Shown here piece by piece: positions 48,201-61,748 of a stretch of 64,000 nt of DNA (position 1 is its first letter; every line of letters starts with the position of its first letter). The notes beneath the pieces were generated by a model that did not search any database, was not told the DNA's origin, and saw nothing but the letters and a program-made list of their open reading frames with translations. Source of the stretch: Coffea arabica (taxonomy: Eukaryota; Streptophyta; Magnoliopsida; Gentianales; Rubiaceae); the NCBI RefSeq assembly GCF_036785885.1, contig NC_092329.1:3162001-3226000 (forward strand). Reading direction: 5' to 3'. A program made the position numbers and the translations under genes.

Positions 48201-51200
48201 CAATCAACAACTCATGAACGGCACAGAATTAGACTTAGCGTTTGTTGATTGATGGATACGTTACAATAATATGTGAGGGTTATATCAAGAGGCGATGGTC
48301 AAACTTGATTTCAAAAGCCTAGTTGATTCGAAAACTGTGAGTTGCCCCGTGTTGCTAGTATTTTTCTTTCATACTGGGAATCTCCAGCACTGAAGTGACC
48401 ACTCAAGGGGCTGCCATTATGATTGAAATGGTATCTGTCTCCACAGTCGCGAGGAGAAAAAGAAGCATGGGAAGCACACATTTTTAATGTTGTCTTAGTA
48501 CATAACAGCAATTAGATGAATGTGTCTTACAAGACTTTTTTTTTTTTTTCCTCCTGCTTCAGTTTTGTGAACTTAGAAGCCACCATGCATTTGTAAAACG
48601 AAAGGGAAAAAAGACTCGTTAAGGGTTAGTTTTGGTGAAACTTGAAGAAGATGGAAAAAGTCGAAGAAACATTTTCCCAGTAGTGGTTGTAAAGGAATAG
48701 CGGGGAAATAACTTTTCCTTTTGGCCTTTTTCTCTTTATTATGCTTAAAACCAAACAAATAATTTGTGTTCCCATCCAAACTACTCTATTTAGCAGCAGC
48801 GATATGGGCTAAAAAAAATATATAGGGTGACAATAAAAACCAAAAGGTAGCAAGCACTACATCCTTTTCTATTTTGGCTTGAATTGAACGTAAATGATGG
48901 CATATCATGTGTCTCCACATGTAATGCTGTGTATACTGCATGAGAAAAACTTTTTATTATTTTTATTCTCTACCGAAATGTCTTGACAGTAGGATGAATT
49001 TGGTATTATCGGACAAAGAAAATCTCAACTGAGTTTGTATTTATTGGAAAACGGATGTGGGATATCCTGGTACCATAAAAACCAGGCACTATAATAATAT
49101 TCTTGGAGAACGGAAAATTACCTTTAGCCGTTGGGAATCATTTTCAGAGGATAGACATCATCTTCTATCGTTTATGCACTTTCCGTTTCCCCTTTTCTTT
49201 TAGTGTGAAACTATATGCAAGCAAGCGTACAAATTGGAAAATTCAGGGCAAGCTTTTCCTTCGCGACAGAAAAGAGAGGATAAGAAACTTTTGCGTTGGG
49301 TGCTCACGCCCATCTCTTTTCCTTTGGTGTGACCATAAATAAATTGAGGGATCTTTGTGGAAAAGAAATCTATACACAATTTTTTCCTTTTCTGTTTTTT
49401 CCTCTCCGTATTCTATTTATCACTACTATTAATTAAATCCACAAAAGTGAAGAAGACCTTCTTGGTGGTCAGGTCATGCTGCTTCATAATTAACCTGTCT
49501 ACATAATTAATTAATGTCTCGGTGCTGATCAGCAAACACTCTCAATTGCAGGTGCAAATTCGGTAAGAGTAGTAGTGTTGTGTCCAATTGGGAAATCAAT
49601 CGAGTTTGTTGAGTCAGAGCCGGGGCCAAATGGTGAGAGCAGTCAAGATTCTCCCGTGCAAACCAAATCTAATTTTAGCTGTCAGCCATGTACTATATGG
49701 AACCAAAAGAGAATGAAGGTGTACAGATGGTAATCAAAGTTACAACCTGGACTGGTCAGGGTGGTGTCCGACCGGTTCATGCCGGCCGGGTCATGCCAGA
49801 CACACCCGGCCAACTCCTCCTCCAGTTCCCCCTTTACAATTTTTTTTTGTAAAATATTCTCACTTTTTACACAACATGGCATGGCTGTCAGATTGAAGCT
49901 GCACTTTTCGATTGAAGATCAGGAAAGAGGCTAGTCAGTCATTCTAATAAATTCTTCATGCTCAGGCTTTTCTTTTGAGCTTATTTATTTCTTTATTTTC
50001 TTTTCTTTCTTTTTTTTTTTTGGGTTTTGCGAAATTTTAGAATGATGCTGGTCTCAATTGAGGGGGGACACAATGTCTCTTAAAGTAAAGGAGTAGATAT
50101 CAGACCATAGCCCACACTTTGAGCAAAGCTTTTCAAGTGGGAATAAGCTTAGTGGAAACACTTCATTACGTTTGCAATGAGGATGATTAATTAACGTCTG
50201 TTAGGGGGGAAAAAGATACTCCATTTGAGTAAGTTAAACACTAATTCAGCGACGACTTCTTTTTCTTTTTTTTTGGTTCCCCTTCATATGATCGAAAAAA
50301 AGAGAAGGATTCCTCCTGTTTGCTGCAACTTTCTGTAGTGTGGTTCCGGCCGACGAAAGTGGGAAAGGCCCAAAGTAAGATCTATCATTGATCTATCCCT
50401 TTGGATCCATTGTGGACCTCATTGGAGTAGGCTCCCCTCACCCAAGGGGGAAAATAAAAAAAAAAAAAGAAACAAATAAATAAAAATCTCGACAACGTCT
50501 ACATTTCGTAGGTTCAAACAAAATTGTTTGGTTGGACGAACCTGCAACATATCAACCCATGAAAGAACAAATCTCTTCACAAGCACCATTTAATACCTGA
50601 CTCATATTCGTCCCAATGGAAATCAATCAGGATGTAGTAGCTAGACATATATTCATCAATCAGTACTCTGCATGTGCAAATTCAGTTCTTTTTCGCTTTG
50701 GAAAATCATGCCAATGGCTCATAATTCGCACTTCGTATGCAGAAAGAAAGAAATACGTTAATGCATTTCTTTCATAACTTCAACTGATACATGTAATTAG
50801 AGTCGAGTCGCTCTGGTGTAGCATGGAATACGCGAGTCTTCCAGACAAGAGCTTGTGGTACTTGGATGACTTGGGAGTCTTGTACGGTCAATGGCGATTG
50901 AATTATTTGCAAGAAACTAAGGAGCACAAGTCAGGTAGTAGTATCTGGTGTCTACTTGTATTTTCTTGTTTGGTAAACGAAATAATTTGATCGTACCAGA
51001 GAGTAGTGTATTGCAAACAAAAGACTGAGGACATATTAGAATAGACAATTGAAAGAAACGATAAATGTAAAAGATTAGTAGGGTGGTGGTGGGGTTTAAG
51101 GCCCTTCATGGGGGCTTAGGACGCATGGGAGTACCCACCTCTCCCCTCGTGCGCGCTATCTATCGATGGCGGCTCACCACCACTGACCACCCTTCTCTTC

Positions 51201-51571
51201 TCCTCCATTATCATCATCATTAATGGCATGCTTCCAAAACAGAACCCATTAAAATGCAATACATATTCAACAATAATAGCAAATTTTTTTTTTTAAAAAA
51301 AAATTAGTAATATATATCTACGCACTATCCTTACCTAAAATATATTAAGTTAGGGAAGAGTTCAATTGAATCATGAAAAATTAGAGAAAGAAATCCACTT
51401 CGATTAAAAGGGTGCGCTTCTGCATCTCTTTTGAATTTGGTAAAAAGTGTAAAAATTTGAATGCCTTACTTGCAACCAAAATTACATTACATTATATGCT
51501 TACCCGATTGGTTGAAGGAAATTGGCTCAACAATAATAATGATAATAGTAACCCTTCTTGTAACTCTTCTG
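42226..51571. other. Gene-poor 9.3-kb stretch
   Basis: I find no assembled gene. ORFs are short, on both strands, and show no family motif. The only structured feature I can support is the foldback at 47602-47835. A GC-rich patch near 49740-49815 (ACCGGTTCATGCCGGCCGGGTCATGCC...) and one near 51110-51180 stand out from the AT-rich background but are unexplained. Transcribed non-coding RNAs cannot be excluded. Confidence 0.4.
47602..47835. mobile_element. Foldback MITE
   Basis: The left arm (GTTGACCACTCAACTACTAATAGAAGGTTTTTACCTATTGAA...) is an imperfect inverted copy of the right arm (...TTCAATGGATAAAAACATTCTATTCATAGTTAAGTAGTCAAAA). Internally TTTCACCGTTAA answers TTAACGGTGGAA. The arms are about 100 bases around a short centre. 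It has no coding capacity, and no target duplication was assigned. Confidence 0.6.
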
Positions 51572-52100
51572 AAAGGCCGCAAACGAGACGAGTCGAATCG
51601 AGTTTTGGACTTATCAAACCGAGCTCGACTTAATAACAGGAAGGCTCGAGTTTGAGCTCGAGCTCGACGAGCCAAGAAAATGGAGCTCGACCTCGACTCG
51701 ACCAACGAAAAACCAAGCTCGAGCTCGAGTCGACAAGGCTCGCGAGTCGTAGCTCGATTTTCTGGTTCGTGAGCAGCTTGTAATGTAACTCGAATTTTCT
51801 GACTCATGAGCAGCTCGTTAGCTCGAGTTTCTAAAAATTATTCTAATAAAAACAACAAATAATTATTTTTCTAATAAATAATAAAATATTAGGGATATAT
51901 ATAATTTTACTATTAAAATAACTAATAATAATAATAATAATATATATATATACTCGAACTCGTGAGCTATAAACGAGATTAATATTTTGAGTTCGAGTTC
52001 GAACTCGAATTCGATTTGACTAACTTAAACTCGACTCTAAGTCCCATATTGATCGATCTCGTGTCGACCTTTGAGTCGAGCGCTCGCGTTTGCAGCTCTA
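51572..52100. mobile_element. hAT-like CTCGAG-rich MITE in the WAT1 promoter region
   Basis: The left end AAAGGCCGCAAACGAG and right end GCGTTTGCAGCTCTA correspond to the ends of the better-kept element at 14272-14702. The body has the same GAGCTCGAG/CTCGACTCG words around an AT-rich centre with a TAA run. No matching target duplication remains. Its right end lies about 275 bases before the likely TATA box of WAT1. Confidence 0.65.
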
Positions 52101-52375
52101 CAGTCTTCTCTCTTTCTTGCTTTAATCTCTCCTTTCATTTTTTTTCCCCTCCCCCAGTCAGTGCTATTGGGGGCCTGTCTTGTCAGCTAAGAAGGAGAGA
52201 GTGTCCAGTGTCTCGTGTGTGTGGATTGGTATAGAGAAGAATGTGGGAGACAACCAGAAACATTTGAAGGCTGTTAACAGTTGACAATACGTCTTTTTAG
52301 GTCCCTCCTTGTGGGTCATCCTCAAGATTCAAGCTTTCCGTCTTCCCCCTTCTCCCAATTCTCATCTTTCTCCAA

Positions 52376-52388
52376 CTATATTTATACT
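52376..52388 (+). promoter_or_regulatory. Likely TATA box of WAT1
   Basis: ACTATATTTATAC lies 160 bases upstream of the start codon in a CT-rich promoter stretch, a plausible distance for a leader of about 130 bases. Confidence 0.5.
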
Positions 52389-52547
52389 CCCCTAAGTCTA
52401 CCCTAACATCCCCACACTTCCACTCATTTTTCTCACTCTCAAAAGTCTCAACCCTCGCTAGCTAGTATAGAATTCACGTTTTACTCATCCCTTTCTCTCC
52501 TTTTGATTAAATTCACCTTCCTTCGCTGCTAGGCGTCTGCTTCTCCA

Positions 52548-55500
52548 ATGGCAGATACAGCTAGTTCTGTAGCTACTAAGAGAATGTGGTGTTCAATACC
52601 CGAAAAGTTTCAACTGCACATAGCCATGTTGGCTTTGCAGTTTGGATATGCTGGTTTCCATGTGGTCTCTAGAGTTGCCCTCAACAGTGGCATTAGCAAG
52701 ATTGTTTTCCCAGTTTATAGAAACATAATTGCCTTGCTCCTCCTCTTGCCCTTTGCCTACTTCCTTGAGAAGTAAGTAATCATAACTACCTTTTATTTGG
52801 CTTTCTTTGGTTCTTGATGGGAACTGGAATTGTAATGCATGGGGCTTATGTAAAGGTCCTATAATATACAACTACTCCTCCAATCAGTTCCGCATATGCC
52901 AAATACAACTTTCGCTAAGATATGCTAAAAGTTAAGCTTGAGCATATGTGATGGATGATACACAACTTGGCTAGTTAAGCTATTTTTCAAAGTTTAACAT
53001 GAACTCTTCTTTGTTGATTGAGCAGGAAGGAGCGGCCACCTCTTACTTGGTCCTTCTTGATTCAGTTCTTCCTCATGGCAATTGTTGGGTATGATCACAT
53101 TGCACGCCCCCCCTCCCCCCACCCACCAAAAAAAAAAAAAAAGGCGCATCATGATATTTATCCTCATATGAACAATTGTACATACAAGAATTAACAACAT
53201 GTACTTACTCTCCAATATCTCTGGACAGAATAACTGCAAATCAAGGATTCTATTTGTTGGGATTGGACCACACCTCCCCGACTTTTGCATCTGCCATACA
53301 GAATTCTGTCCCAGCCATCACATTTCTCATGGCTGCACTACTCAGGCATACACTCGTATTCCACTAGTTACATACAGAGTAACAAATTAACAGTAATCTG
53401 GTACTAACTTAATTAACGATGTATGTGACAATACTCTTAATACAGGATAGAAAAAGTGAGAATAACTCGAAAAGACGGCATAGCAAAAGTGCTAGGAACC
53501 GCGTTCTGTGTTGCCGGAGCATCGGTGATCACTCTCTTCAAAGGTCCCACCATATACAGCCCATCAACAACGTTACAAGAAATCTCACCAAGGATCATGA
53601 TGCTTCAGCTGGGAGATGCTGAGGGCAAGAGCTGGAGCCTGGGTTGCGTTTACTTGATCGGGCATTGTTTGTCGTGGTCAGCTTGGCTTGTGCTTCAAAA
53701 GCCGGTCCTCAAGAGTTACCCGGCTAGGCTTTCATTCACCTCTTATCAGTGTTTCTTTGGAATCATACAGTTTCTCATTATTGCTGCTTTTATGGAGCGG
53801 GACGCTCAGGCTTGGCTCATTCACTCTGGGAGTGAGCTCTTCAGTGTTTTCTATGCGGTAAGTTACATGTCACCACATATCAGCCTTCTATATATCATAC
53901 ATGCACGGTCTCCATAGAAAATTTTATAGGTTTGTTTAGATGGTCAAATTTTTTTTTTTTACATATATCACACATTAAGAAATGTTACAGTATTATTTTA
54001 ATTTTTTTTTTAAGAAATAATCTTCAATCCATATGGATTGAACACGAAGTGGGGATGGGGCATTTGAGGGAAGGATGCGGCGGCGATGGGAGAAGAAATT
54101 GCCTGCTAAACTGAATACTAAAAGAAATTAAAAAGCAAGATAAAGCAGAAAAAAGATTCTAAAACGAGGAGGAAAGCCATAATTGTTTAGAATTTCTTGG
54201 ACTAAAATGAGTGTCTTTTTCAAGGGAGAAAGAGATAATTCCATCATTGCATGTGATATTGTGATGTGAAAGCATAACGGGGGTGTACGGTTAATGACAC
54301 AAATGTGGCATGTATTTGTATGTTGTCCTTTGTAGTTATACTCAAATGTGATGGCTTTCATTTTCTAAACCAGTAGTAATCTCAGAACGAATTACAATTT
54401 GACAAGATAGGAAGTCAAAATATCTTGTCGATAGTACGTACACTTTCTTGCCTTTGGATTTATCGTGTCCGACAAACAGCTTAGTACAAACATGACAATT
54501 CATGAGGTTACTTAAAACTGGAAAAGTAGAAAACAGTAAAGTACTATGGGTATTGGGGTGAGGGAGAATGAAACCAAAAAAAAAATAAAAAATCAACTAG
54601 TTTGTAGTAAATAGACTGATTGGCGTTGCAGGGAATGGTAGCATCTGGGATTGCATTCGCTGTACAGATATGGTGCATCGACAGGGGTGGCCCCGTGTTC
54701 GTGGCCGTGTATCAACCTGTTCAGACCCTAGTTGTCGCCATCGCGGCCTCCATTGCTTTGGGGGAGGAGTTCTACTTGGGAGGGTAATGCACTTCTTCTA
54801 CTTCCAATATATATATTATCCACCACCCATCTTAATTACCCGATCTCTTAATTTCCCTTCTTAGTATTATTTTGCAAACCCCCCCCCCCCCCTCCCGGGG
54901 GGCCAGAAGCTTCTTATCAATTATGCATTTCTTATAAGACGTAACCCACATGCACGTCCCAGCCACAAGTTAGGTATAGATGTTTACCTGTCATCTTTAT
55001 TTTTAGGTTAATTAAGCTAGTTTCTTATTCTTTTTATGAGTTTAATCATAAATTGGCTTGCACTATTCAGAACTACACCTCTCGTTTCTTGAAAGTCTTT
55101 CAATCTCAAAATTGCACTCTTTTATATATTTAGAGATAATAAAGATAAGGGGAAGTAATAACTAATAAGGCCACCTCAATGAAAAGTAAGGGCTAGCAGC
55201 AGTTAAGATTTTTAATTGATTACCCCATTTCCCATGGCCTTCCTCCTTATTCTTAACAAACAAATCATGAAAATGGTAGCGCACGGAATTCTGAGAAGCT
55301 AGCTTAAGCTTAAAGGACACATGATCCGTTGTCTCACTGAAATCAATTGCAGGTCTCAGCTTCAATGCAAAAACTTCCAAAGGGTTACGTATTATTTATA
55401 GGAAATTCTAATCAACTTTTTTTTTGGTACAGGATCATTGGAGCTGTACTCATCATAATAGGGCTGTATCTGGTCCTGTGGGGCAAAAATGAAGAACAGA

Positions 55501-55637
55501 AGTTTGCAAAGCTGGAAGCCGCCGCGATTCAGGCACCCCCTGCGGACCACGGCAGCAACATCAGCAGCAGAGCAACTACCCACATCAAGTCTTCTCTGGC
55601 GCAGCCATTGCTCTCTCAGTCAACGGAGAACGTTTGA
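52548..55637 (+). CDS. WAT1: WAT1 (WALLS ARE THIN 1), vacuolar auxin transporter, EamA/MtN21 family
   Basis: Six exons, 52548-52771, 53026-53088, 53229-53345, 53446-53857, 54632-54783 and 55433-55637, join in phase to 390 residues, the expected size. The protein is a ten-helix membrane carrier with two EamA repeats. Diagnostic stretches are IPEKFQLHIAMLALQFGYAG, GISKIVFPVYRNIIALLLLL, NQGFYLLGLDHTSPTFASA, VYLIGHCLSWSAWLVLQKPV and GGPVFVAVYQPVQTLVVAI, and the tail ends PLLSQSTENV. WAT1 exports auxin from the vacuole and is needed for secondary wall deposition in fibres. Agreement with the Arabidopsis protein, as remembered, runs the full length, so I call the orthologue and not merely a WAT1-related gene. 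Intron 3 begins GC instead of GT (CTCAG|GCATAC) and no nearby GT keeps the conserved LLRIEKVRI junction. Convergent with the NPF gene downstream. Confidence 0.96.
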
Positions 55638-58169
55638 CCGGCAAAAAGCTGACTTTTGACTACAGTATTCGCCGGGTTATGGAGCGGGGGGAAGAAAAAA
55701 AAAAGTTATCCCATATTAAAAGGCTTGCAGTGTGTACTTATCTGTTCCTTTTTTTAGGTTTTTTTTTTTTTTTTATGAAGAAGCTTTTCTCTCTAGGACA
55801 GTAGCTCAAAAAGAAGAGAGGCCAAGAGAGGGAAAAAAAAAAAAATTTGAAGCAGAGTTTAAGCCTATGTAATCATTAGTATTATCTTTGCTCGTGGGAT
55901 CTCAGCATGGAAATCCCATATATGTTTTAATATATTAATTTAATGGTTTGAATTATGAGAAAAAAGTGATGACGACGAAGGTAGTGCTTATAATCGTAAT
56001 TAAATGGTCCTACACCTAAGCAGGCTTTTTTTTTTTTTTTTCCATTAGCCATTGCTAAAGATGGGCAAGCAAGTTGATTATTTGAGGTACTTAGTTAGTT
56101 ATCTTTTTACTAAGCGCAGTTGATATATAGGTGCTTGGCATCATACAAAATTTCCACACATTAGATTTTGCTCATCATGATGTCAACTGGATGCACATAC
56201 ACCCAAAGCATATTAATTCCTACTGAGGACGACATCATTATTATTTGTTGTGAAAAAGCAACGCAAGAAAGATCAATTCTGAGCACGTCAAACGATTGAA
56301 TGGAACTCTTCAAATAGCGCAAGGACTTAAATTTCAAGAAATGAAGATGTCTTGCCCTTGATACTTATTACTCTCTCTCCATAAACATACATTGTAGTCT
56401 AACATATATATATATCTATTTTTTTTCTTCTCAATGTAAGACAATCTTGCTTGTGAAAAATCCACACTTGATGATAAATCTCTCAAGTCTACCACTAATC
56501 AATCATCTATATTCATGAGCAGTTTAAGTTGGAAGAGAAATCTGCGAGCTCATCAAAAAAGTCATATTGCAAATTTAGAACTAGAAGTATCTCGCACTTC
56601 CTTCCTCATTCACTTTCATATAAGTAATAATTCTTGTCCTTAGCACTAAGCATGAATATACAGAGCTTTTCCTATATATCACTATCATTCTTTGAAGATG
56701 CCAATGAGCCAAAATGTGTTTTTGTGCGTGCCTTTACTTGAATGAATCGAGCTCTTCTTTCTCAAGTGCAGGCCACGTGCAGAGACAATAAAATTTGGGA
56801 TTAGGTTATTTGAACTTTAACGAACAGATCCCAATGTAACATGATTAAAGACTTAGTATTAATCATTAATATCCTTGAAGCTCGATCACCGCATTTTTTC
56901 AAAAGCATCTAGCATTTCAATCGCTGTTCCCAACTAGTCCTTTTCTCTTTTCTCATATCGTTTTTTTTTTTCCTTAGGCTTTCAATAATAGAATGGCTCC
57001 CTCCTCTACTTTCTTTCCTTGATTTGCTTCCACTAAATATCGATCTTCCTGGTTCCATCATCGGACTACGTAGTTCTGTCTTTTGATGGAAATAAAAGTA
57101 TACATTAATTTCACAATTGCGTGGCCCATATGAAAATCAACTTTTTTTTAGCCTTATGAAAGTGAGCTCTTGTCCTTATGAATGACCCTGATAAAATAAA
57201 AGTTCTTCATTAGCTACATACCATTACAAGGGGTGCCATATTAGAATGTGCTAATATTCATCTTAATTAGCTTCTTTATAAAACCAAAAAAAAAAAAAAA
57301 AACCTTTTTCTTCACTTGATAAATTTATCCAAAAGAAAGAGAAAAAGGGTGCATGACAATATAAACAGACCAAGATGACAACGTGTATATATATAAGCAA
57401 AAAAAAAGCCTGGATTGAACTATAGCCGTCTGATATTTAAATTGAATAAGTTCAGGTACCTAATTCTCAGCTAGTTTTTATCTATTATTAATGTGTTGTA
57501 AATAGAGTAGTGAGAAGCCCAATTTGTTGAAGGCAACCACCTTAAGAAAACATGAGTGGTGTTGAATGAAGTACAAATAAATTTGAGCGTAATTCACTAA
57601 TAATTCAAGTTCAAGGATTTGTTTTGGTTGTAAGTTTATTCTAATCAGACGAGGCTATGCTATTTTGAAAACGGAGAATGAAAGTTCGTATTTGTAATCT
57701 GTACTTTTACACGAAAAATGGGTAATCAGCTTAAATTTATTTACTTCTTGAACTTTTCCCAATCCTCTTACATTAGGTGACGATAAATACGAAAGGGATT
57801 TCAATCTTACTTCCTTTTTTCTTGCTGATGATGAACGGAGCTAACTCCAGTTAGAAGAAGGCGAATTAAAGTGAATTTCAAGGATCGAAAAGAAAAAAAA
57901 AAACCATAACTGCGTGCAGAAATATAGAGTTAGGTAAAGTTTGCGAAGTTACGAAAGTGAAATTTATACCCAAGAAATATATAAGAAGTAGCCAACCTGT
58001 CACAGTAGCAGAGAATGTAGCAACTTAAGAAATGACATAAATCTCAGTTTCTGCCTTTCTGGAGCTCTCCTCGTGTTGAAGCCCGGTGAGGATCGAATCC
58101 AAAAGTAGTGATACTTAACAATCTCAGTTTCTCACCACATTATTATTAAAAGTAGTGGTAATTAAGTTT
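55638..58169. other. Intergenic between WAT1 and the NPF gene
   Basis: The two genes face each other, so this holds both 3' ends. I see no gene. T-runs occur near 55757-55774 and 56026-56041, and an A-run lies near 57286-57302. Confidence 0.45.
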
Positions 58170-61100
58170 TCAATACGTAATACTACGTGATTCCCCATTG
58201 TCATCTTTACCATTTCTAAGTTCAACAGCATTTTCAACCGGAGAAACATCTCTTACGCTAGTCTTGGCACCATCTCTGCCCTTATAGTTCCATGCAACCA
58301 CCAAGTAAACCAAGAAATTCAAGCCATTAATGGCCGTTAGTATCCAGTAAAAGTAGTCCAGTCGGCTTTCGTTGAGATTATTTCGAAGCCATCCTTTATC
58401 CACACCACCGGTCGCCGCCTCAATGATCTTGACAAGCGCAGTACTAAGCCAACTTCCAATCCCGATTTCGCTCAAGAAGAATGCGCTACTTATGCTCCTC
58501 GTACCATCCGTTGCCTCATCGTAGAAAAACTCCAACTGCCCAACGTACGTGAAAACCTCAGCACTTCCCATGAGAAAGAATTGTGGGAACAACCAAAAAA
58601 CGCTGAGGCTGGACGGATTGCTATCGGTGCGGCGCTTCTTTTCCACCCGTGCAGCCGAGAGCAAGGCGAATATGGATATAAACAGGCCGACACCCATCCG
58701 TTGAAGGGAAGTTAGGCCGCGACGATGACCGGTTTTACTGCGGAGAAATGGGACGATGACTTTTTCGTAGATGGGGACGAGGATGAGGGCATTGCAGGCG
58801 GCAAAGACTGGAACGGAGCCTGCTGGGATTTCGAAATGTGGGCCAAGTTTTCTGTGCATAATGTTGGCTTGGCTGAGGAAGAATGTTGACAGTTGAGCGA
58901 ATGAGATGGAGAGTGCGATGGTGGATGCCCATACGGGTTGGACTCGGATGAAGCATTTCAATTCTTCAACTTGTGTTACTGTGCATAGCCTCCATCGGTT
59001 GTTGGCGTTGCTTTCAGCGTCGGTCTTGACTGCTGCCTTATCCAGGAATCTGTTCAAACAAAAAATTCATCTCAAGTTCTTGACTTGTATTAATCACTTT
59101 TTTGAGGATAACGATGGACATAATGAATCCTAAGGATGCAATCCAGTTGAGTGGGGCTCCAGATCTCTTGTTAAAATACTTCAATCCAAGGTCGAGCCCA
59201 TCGCGGTTTTAATAATTGAGTTTAAAATACAAAATTTGATTAAACTCTATTAAGTTCAACAAGTTTTTAAACCTCACAAATTAGAACTCCAAGCAAGCTC
59301 ATGAATAAATTAATTAAATTCGATTTATTTGCATCCCTTGTCTGCAGTCCCGAAAGATAATTGGATATGACTAAACTATATATATATATTTTTTAAAAAT
59401 CTAAATCAATTGTGGGAGGAACATTGAAAAAAAAAAATAAGGGAGCTAATTCAGGTGTTAGAATTTCCATCCGGTCTTGCTTTTGCATCCTATGTTAAAT
59501 AATTTGGTAATTCCTAGGTAGAAAGGTCTAACATAATGAATGAGAAAGATTATTAGTTACAGACTGAGTACTCCATCGTTTCGAGGTTGAAACAGGATCG
59601 TTTGCTTTGGAATAGGACATTAAGGTGATCCAAAACGGAAAAGTCAAATTCTGTTTCGCCGGCAATGCCCCGTGGAGTACCAATCAAAGAAAGAATCATT
59701 TAAACATCGTCGATATCGAGTGTCCGCGGCAGAGCATGCATGCAGCAATAAAAGCAAACATGCACACAAAAAAGTCAATGACAGATATCATTCGTCTTAA
59801 TTGCTCCCATTAAAGAACATGGTACTCATGTCGTTTCAAAGAATTAAAAGAAAAGGTCATGGACATATTAAAGAAAAAAAAAAAGGGGTCATGATATATT
59901 TATCATAGTGACAGTTACTTGTCGTTAATTACAATATTGGATTGTACGGGTTATAGAACAAAAAAATTTTTTGGGCATGTTTATGTGTTATATTTAGTAA
60001 GATAATCTCTTAATTGACAACCACAAAGAGTGGATTAGCATGGCTGCAGTTGAAGTTAGTGGTGTGCAGCCATACAATATTGCAGTAATATATAGAGTTG
60101 CACTTGAGATTTTGAGCAATAAAATTGCAATTAGACAAGAGCTATACAAAATAATTCTCCAAGAGAAAAAGCTTAGTTGAAACCTAACCTGTATTGTTCA
60201 GTGTGAAGAAGTTTCGGAGCACCAAATATATCAGAATTTTCAGTCGGGACCTCATAAAGCCGAACTGCTGGTTCAAATTTGACCCCTTTAAAGTGGTTCC
60301 TCACAGAAGCCACAATGACTTGAACAAATCTAGTAAAGGCACTTCCCATTGGCTTTTGGTAACGGTATTTTGAGCTGCCCGCGACCAAGGTGACGATAGA
60401 GCAAAACATTGTCACTGTTGGAACCGCAAATCCCCAGCTCCAGCCCTTCTTCACTTGCACATAAACTAGAAGAGTAATACCCAAGAGTGCACCCATGTTG
60501 ATGGCAAAGAAAAACCAATTGAAAAATGTATACTTCTTTTGAGCTTCTTTCTTGTCAGCATCATCATATTGGTCGGCCCCAAATGATGAGACGCATGGCT
60601 TGATTCCACCAGTTCCTAGGGCTATGAGATACAGTGCAGCATAGAGGAAGGCAATTTGGCTATCGGACGCCGGTGGGCACGGCCTCTTGATGCAAAATGG
60701 TGGTCGTAAGCTGTCTATCGAAGCGGATAGTGTTAATAACACCAATCCCTGTTGCCCAAAAAGCAATAAGTGAAATAAAAAAAGCCAATGTTAGATGCTG
60801 GATTAATTTGGAGCTCCACAATAAAATTATAACGAGGGATAATTTTCATTGGTGATACCACCAATTGCATTCGTATTTCTCGATGGTTCAAATAAATTAG
60901 TAAAAAGCCATGCAAACATTTGACTTCTTCTTCTGCTAGGAGCCGAGGATATGCGGCATGATGACATAGCAAACTCTAGCTTGTCTCTTATTTGCCTTTT
61001 TTGCTTTTTTTCTCCTTTTAAACTTTGGCATTTGAGGCACTGAAGCCTAAGTATTAGTAGCACTTGTCCTTACCACTTCGTAGATGCAAGAGAAGATAAT

Positions 61101-61748
61101 TATGGTTAAAAATCGGCCCAAATAAGCATCGGCCAAGAATGCTCCGAGTAGTGTGAGAACATAAGCAGCTCCGATCCAGTCGGTTACATGAGTGGCAGCA
61201 TCAGGAAGGGATTGATGCATCTCAAACACAAGATATTGCACCATGTTAACCGCAATCGCGAAGAATGCCAACCTCTCCGCCACCTCATTCACTATATATT
61301 ATACATCCAAGAAATATTGTCATCTCCAAACTAACATGTAATTAATACTACTAGTTTATATTAACATATGGATGATACAATAATTTGCAGCATGAATAAC
61401 CAAGAAATTATGACCTATTACAAAGGGGGAAGCCTTCCATCCTCCAGTTTTCCGTTTATCAGCAATTCTTCCTTTGTAGTCAACACTGCCATTGGTTACC
61501 AGAGTTGAATCTACGCCTGCCTCCTATTATTTCCACCCACAAAATAAAAACGAAAAAATTGAATTGTTCAGAAAAGAGTTCCTTTTTAAGGTAAAACGTC
61601 ATTAATTCCTGTAGGCCAAAAGTAACTGAGTAAAGTCGAACAAGCTTACCTTTGGAAGTTCACCGTTTCCTCCCACAAAACCATTTTTAGATGGCTCCAT
61701 AAACAACTTATCATGAGGCCGAGAGAAATGAATGCTGCTATTTTCCAT
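58170..61748 (-). CDS. NPF (NRT1/PTR) family proton-coupled transporter, NPF8/PTR-like
   Basis: Five exons on the minus strand, 61650-61748, 61415-61523, 61074-61291, 60189-60748 and 58170-59049, join in phase to 621 residues, slightly longer than the usual 570-600. NPF carriers move nitrate, di/tripeptides or hormones with protons through twelve helices. The proton-coupling ExxER motif is intact at residues 72-76 (EVAER). Other family words are GAFLADAYLGRF, LYLIALGTGGIKPCVSSFGADQYD, FFNWFFFAINMGAL, RFLDKAA, LCTVTQVEELKC and GHRRGLTSLQRMGVGL. The LCTVTQVEELK and IALGTGGIKPCVSSFGADQ wording is close to peptide transporters of subfamily 8, but I cannot fix substrate or subfamily. The soluble N-terminus of about 60 residues is long for the family. 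The ATG chosen is the first in frame. Confidence 0.93.
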
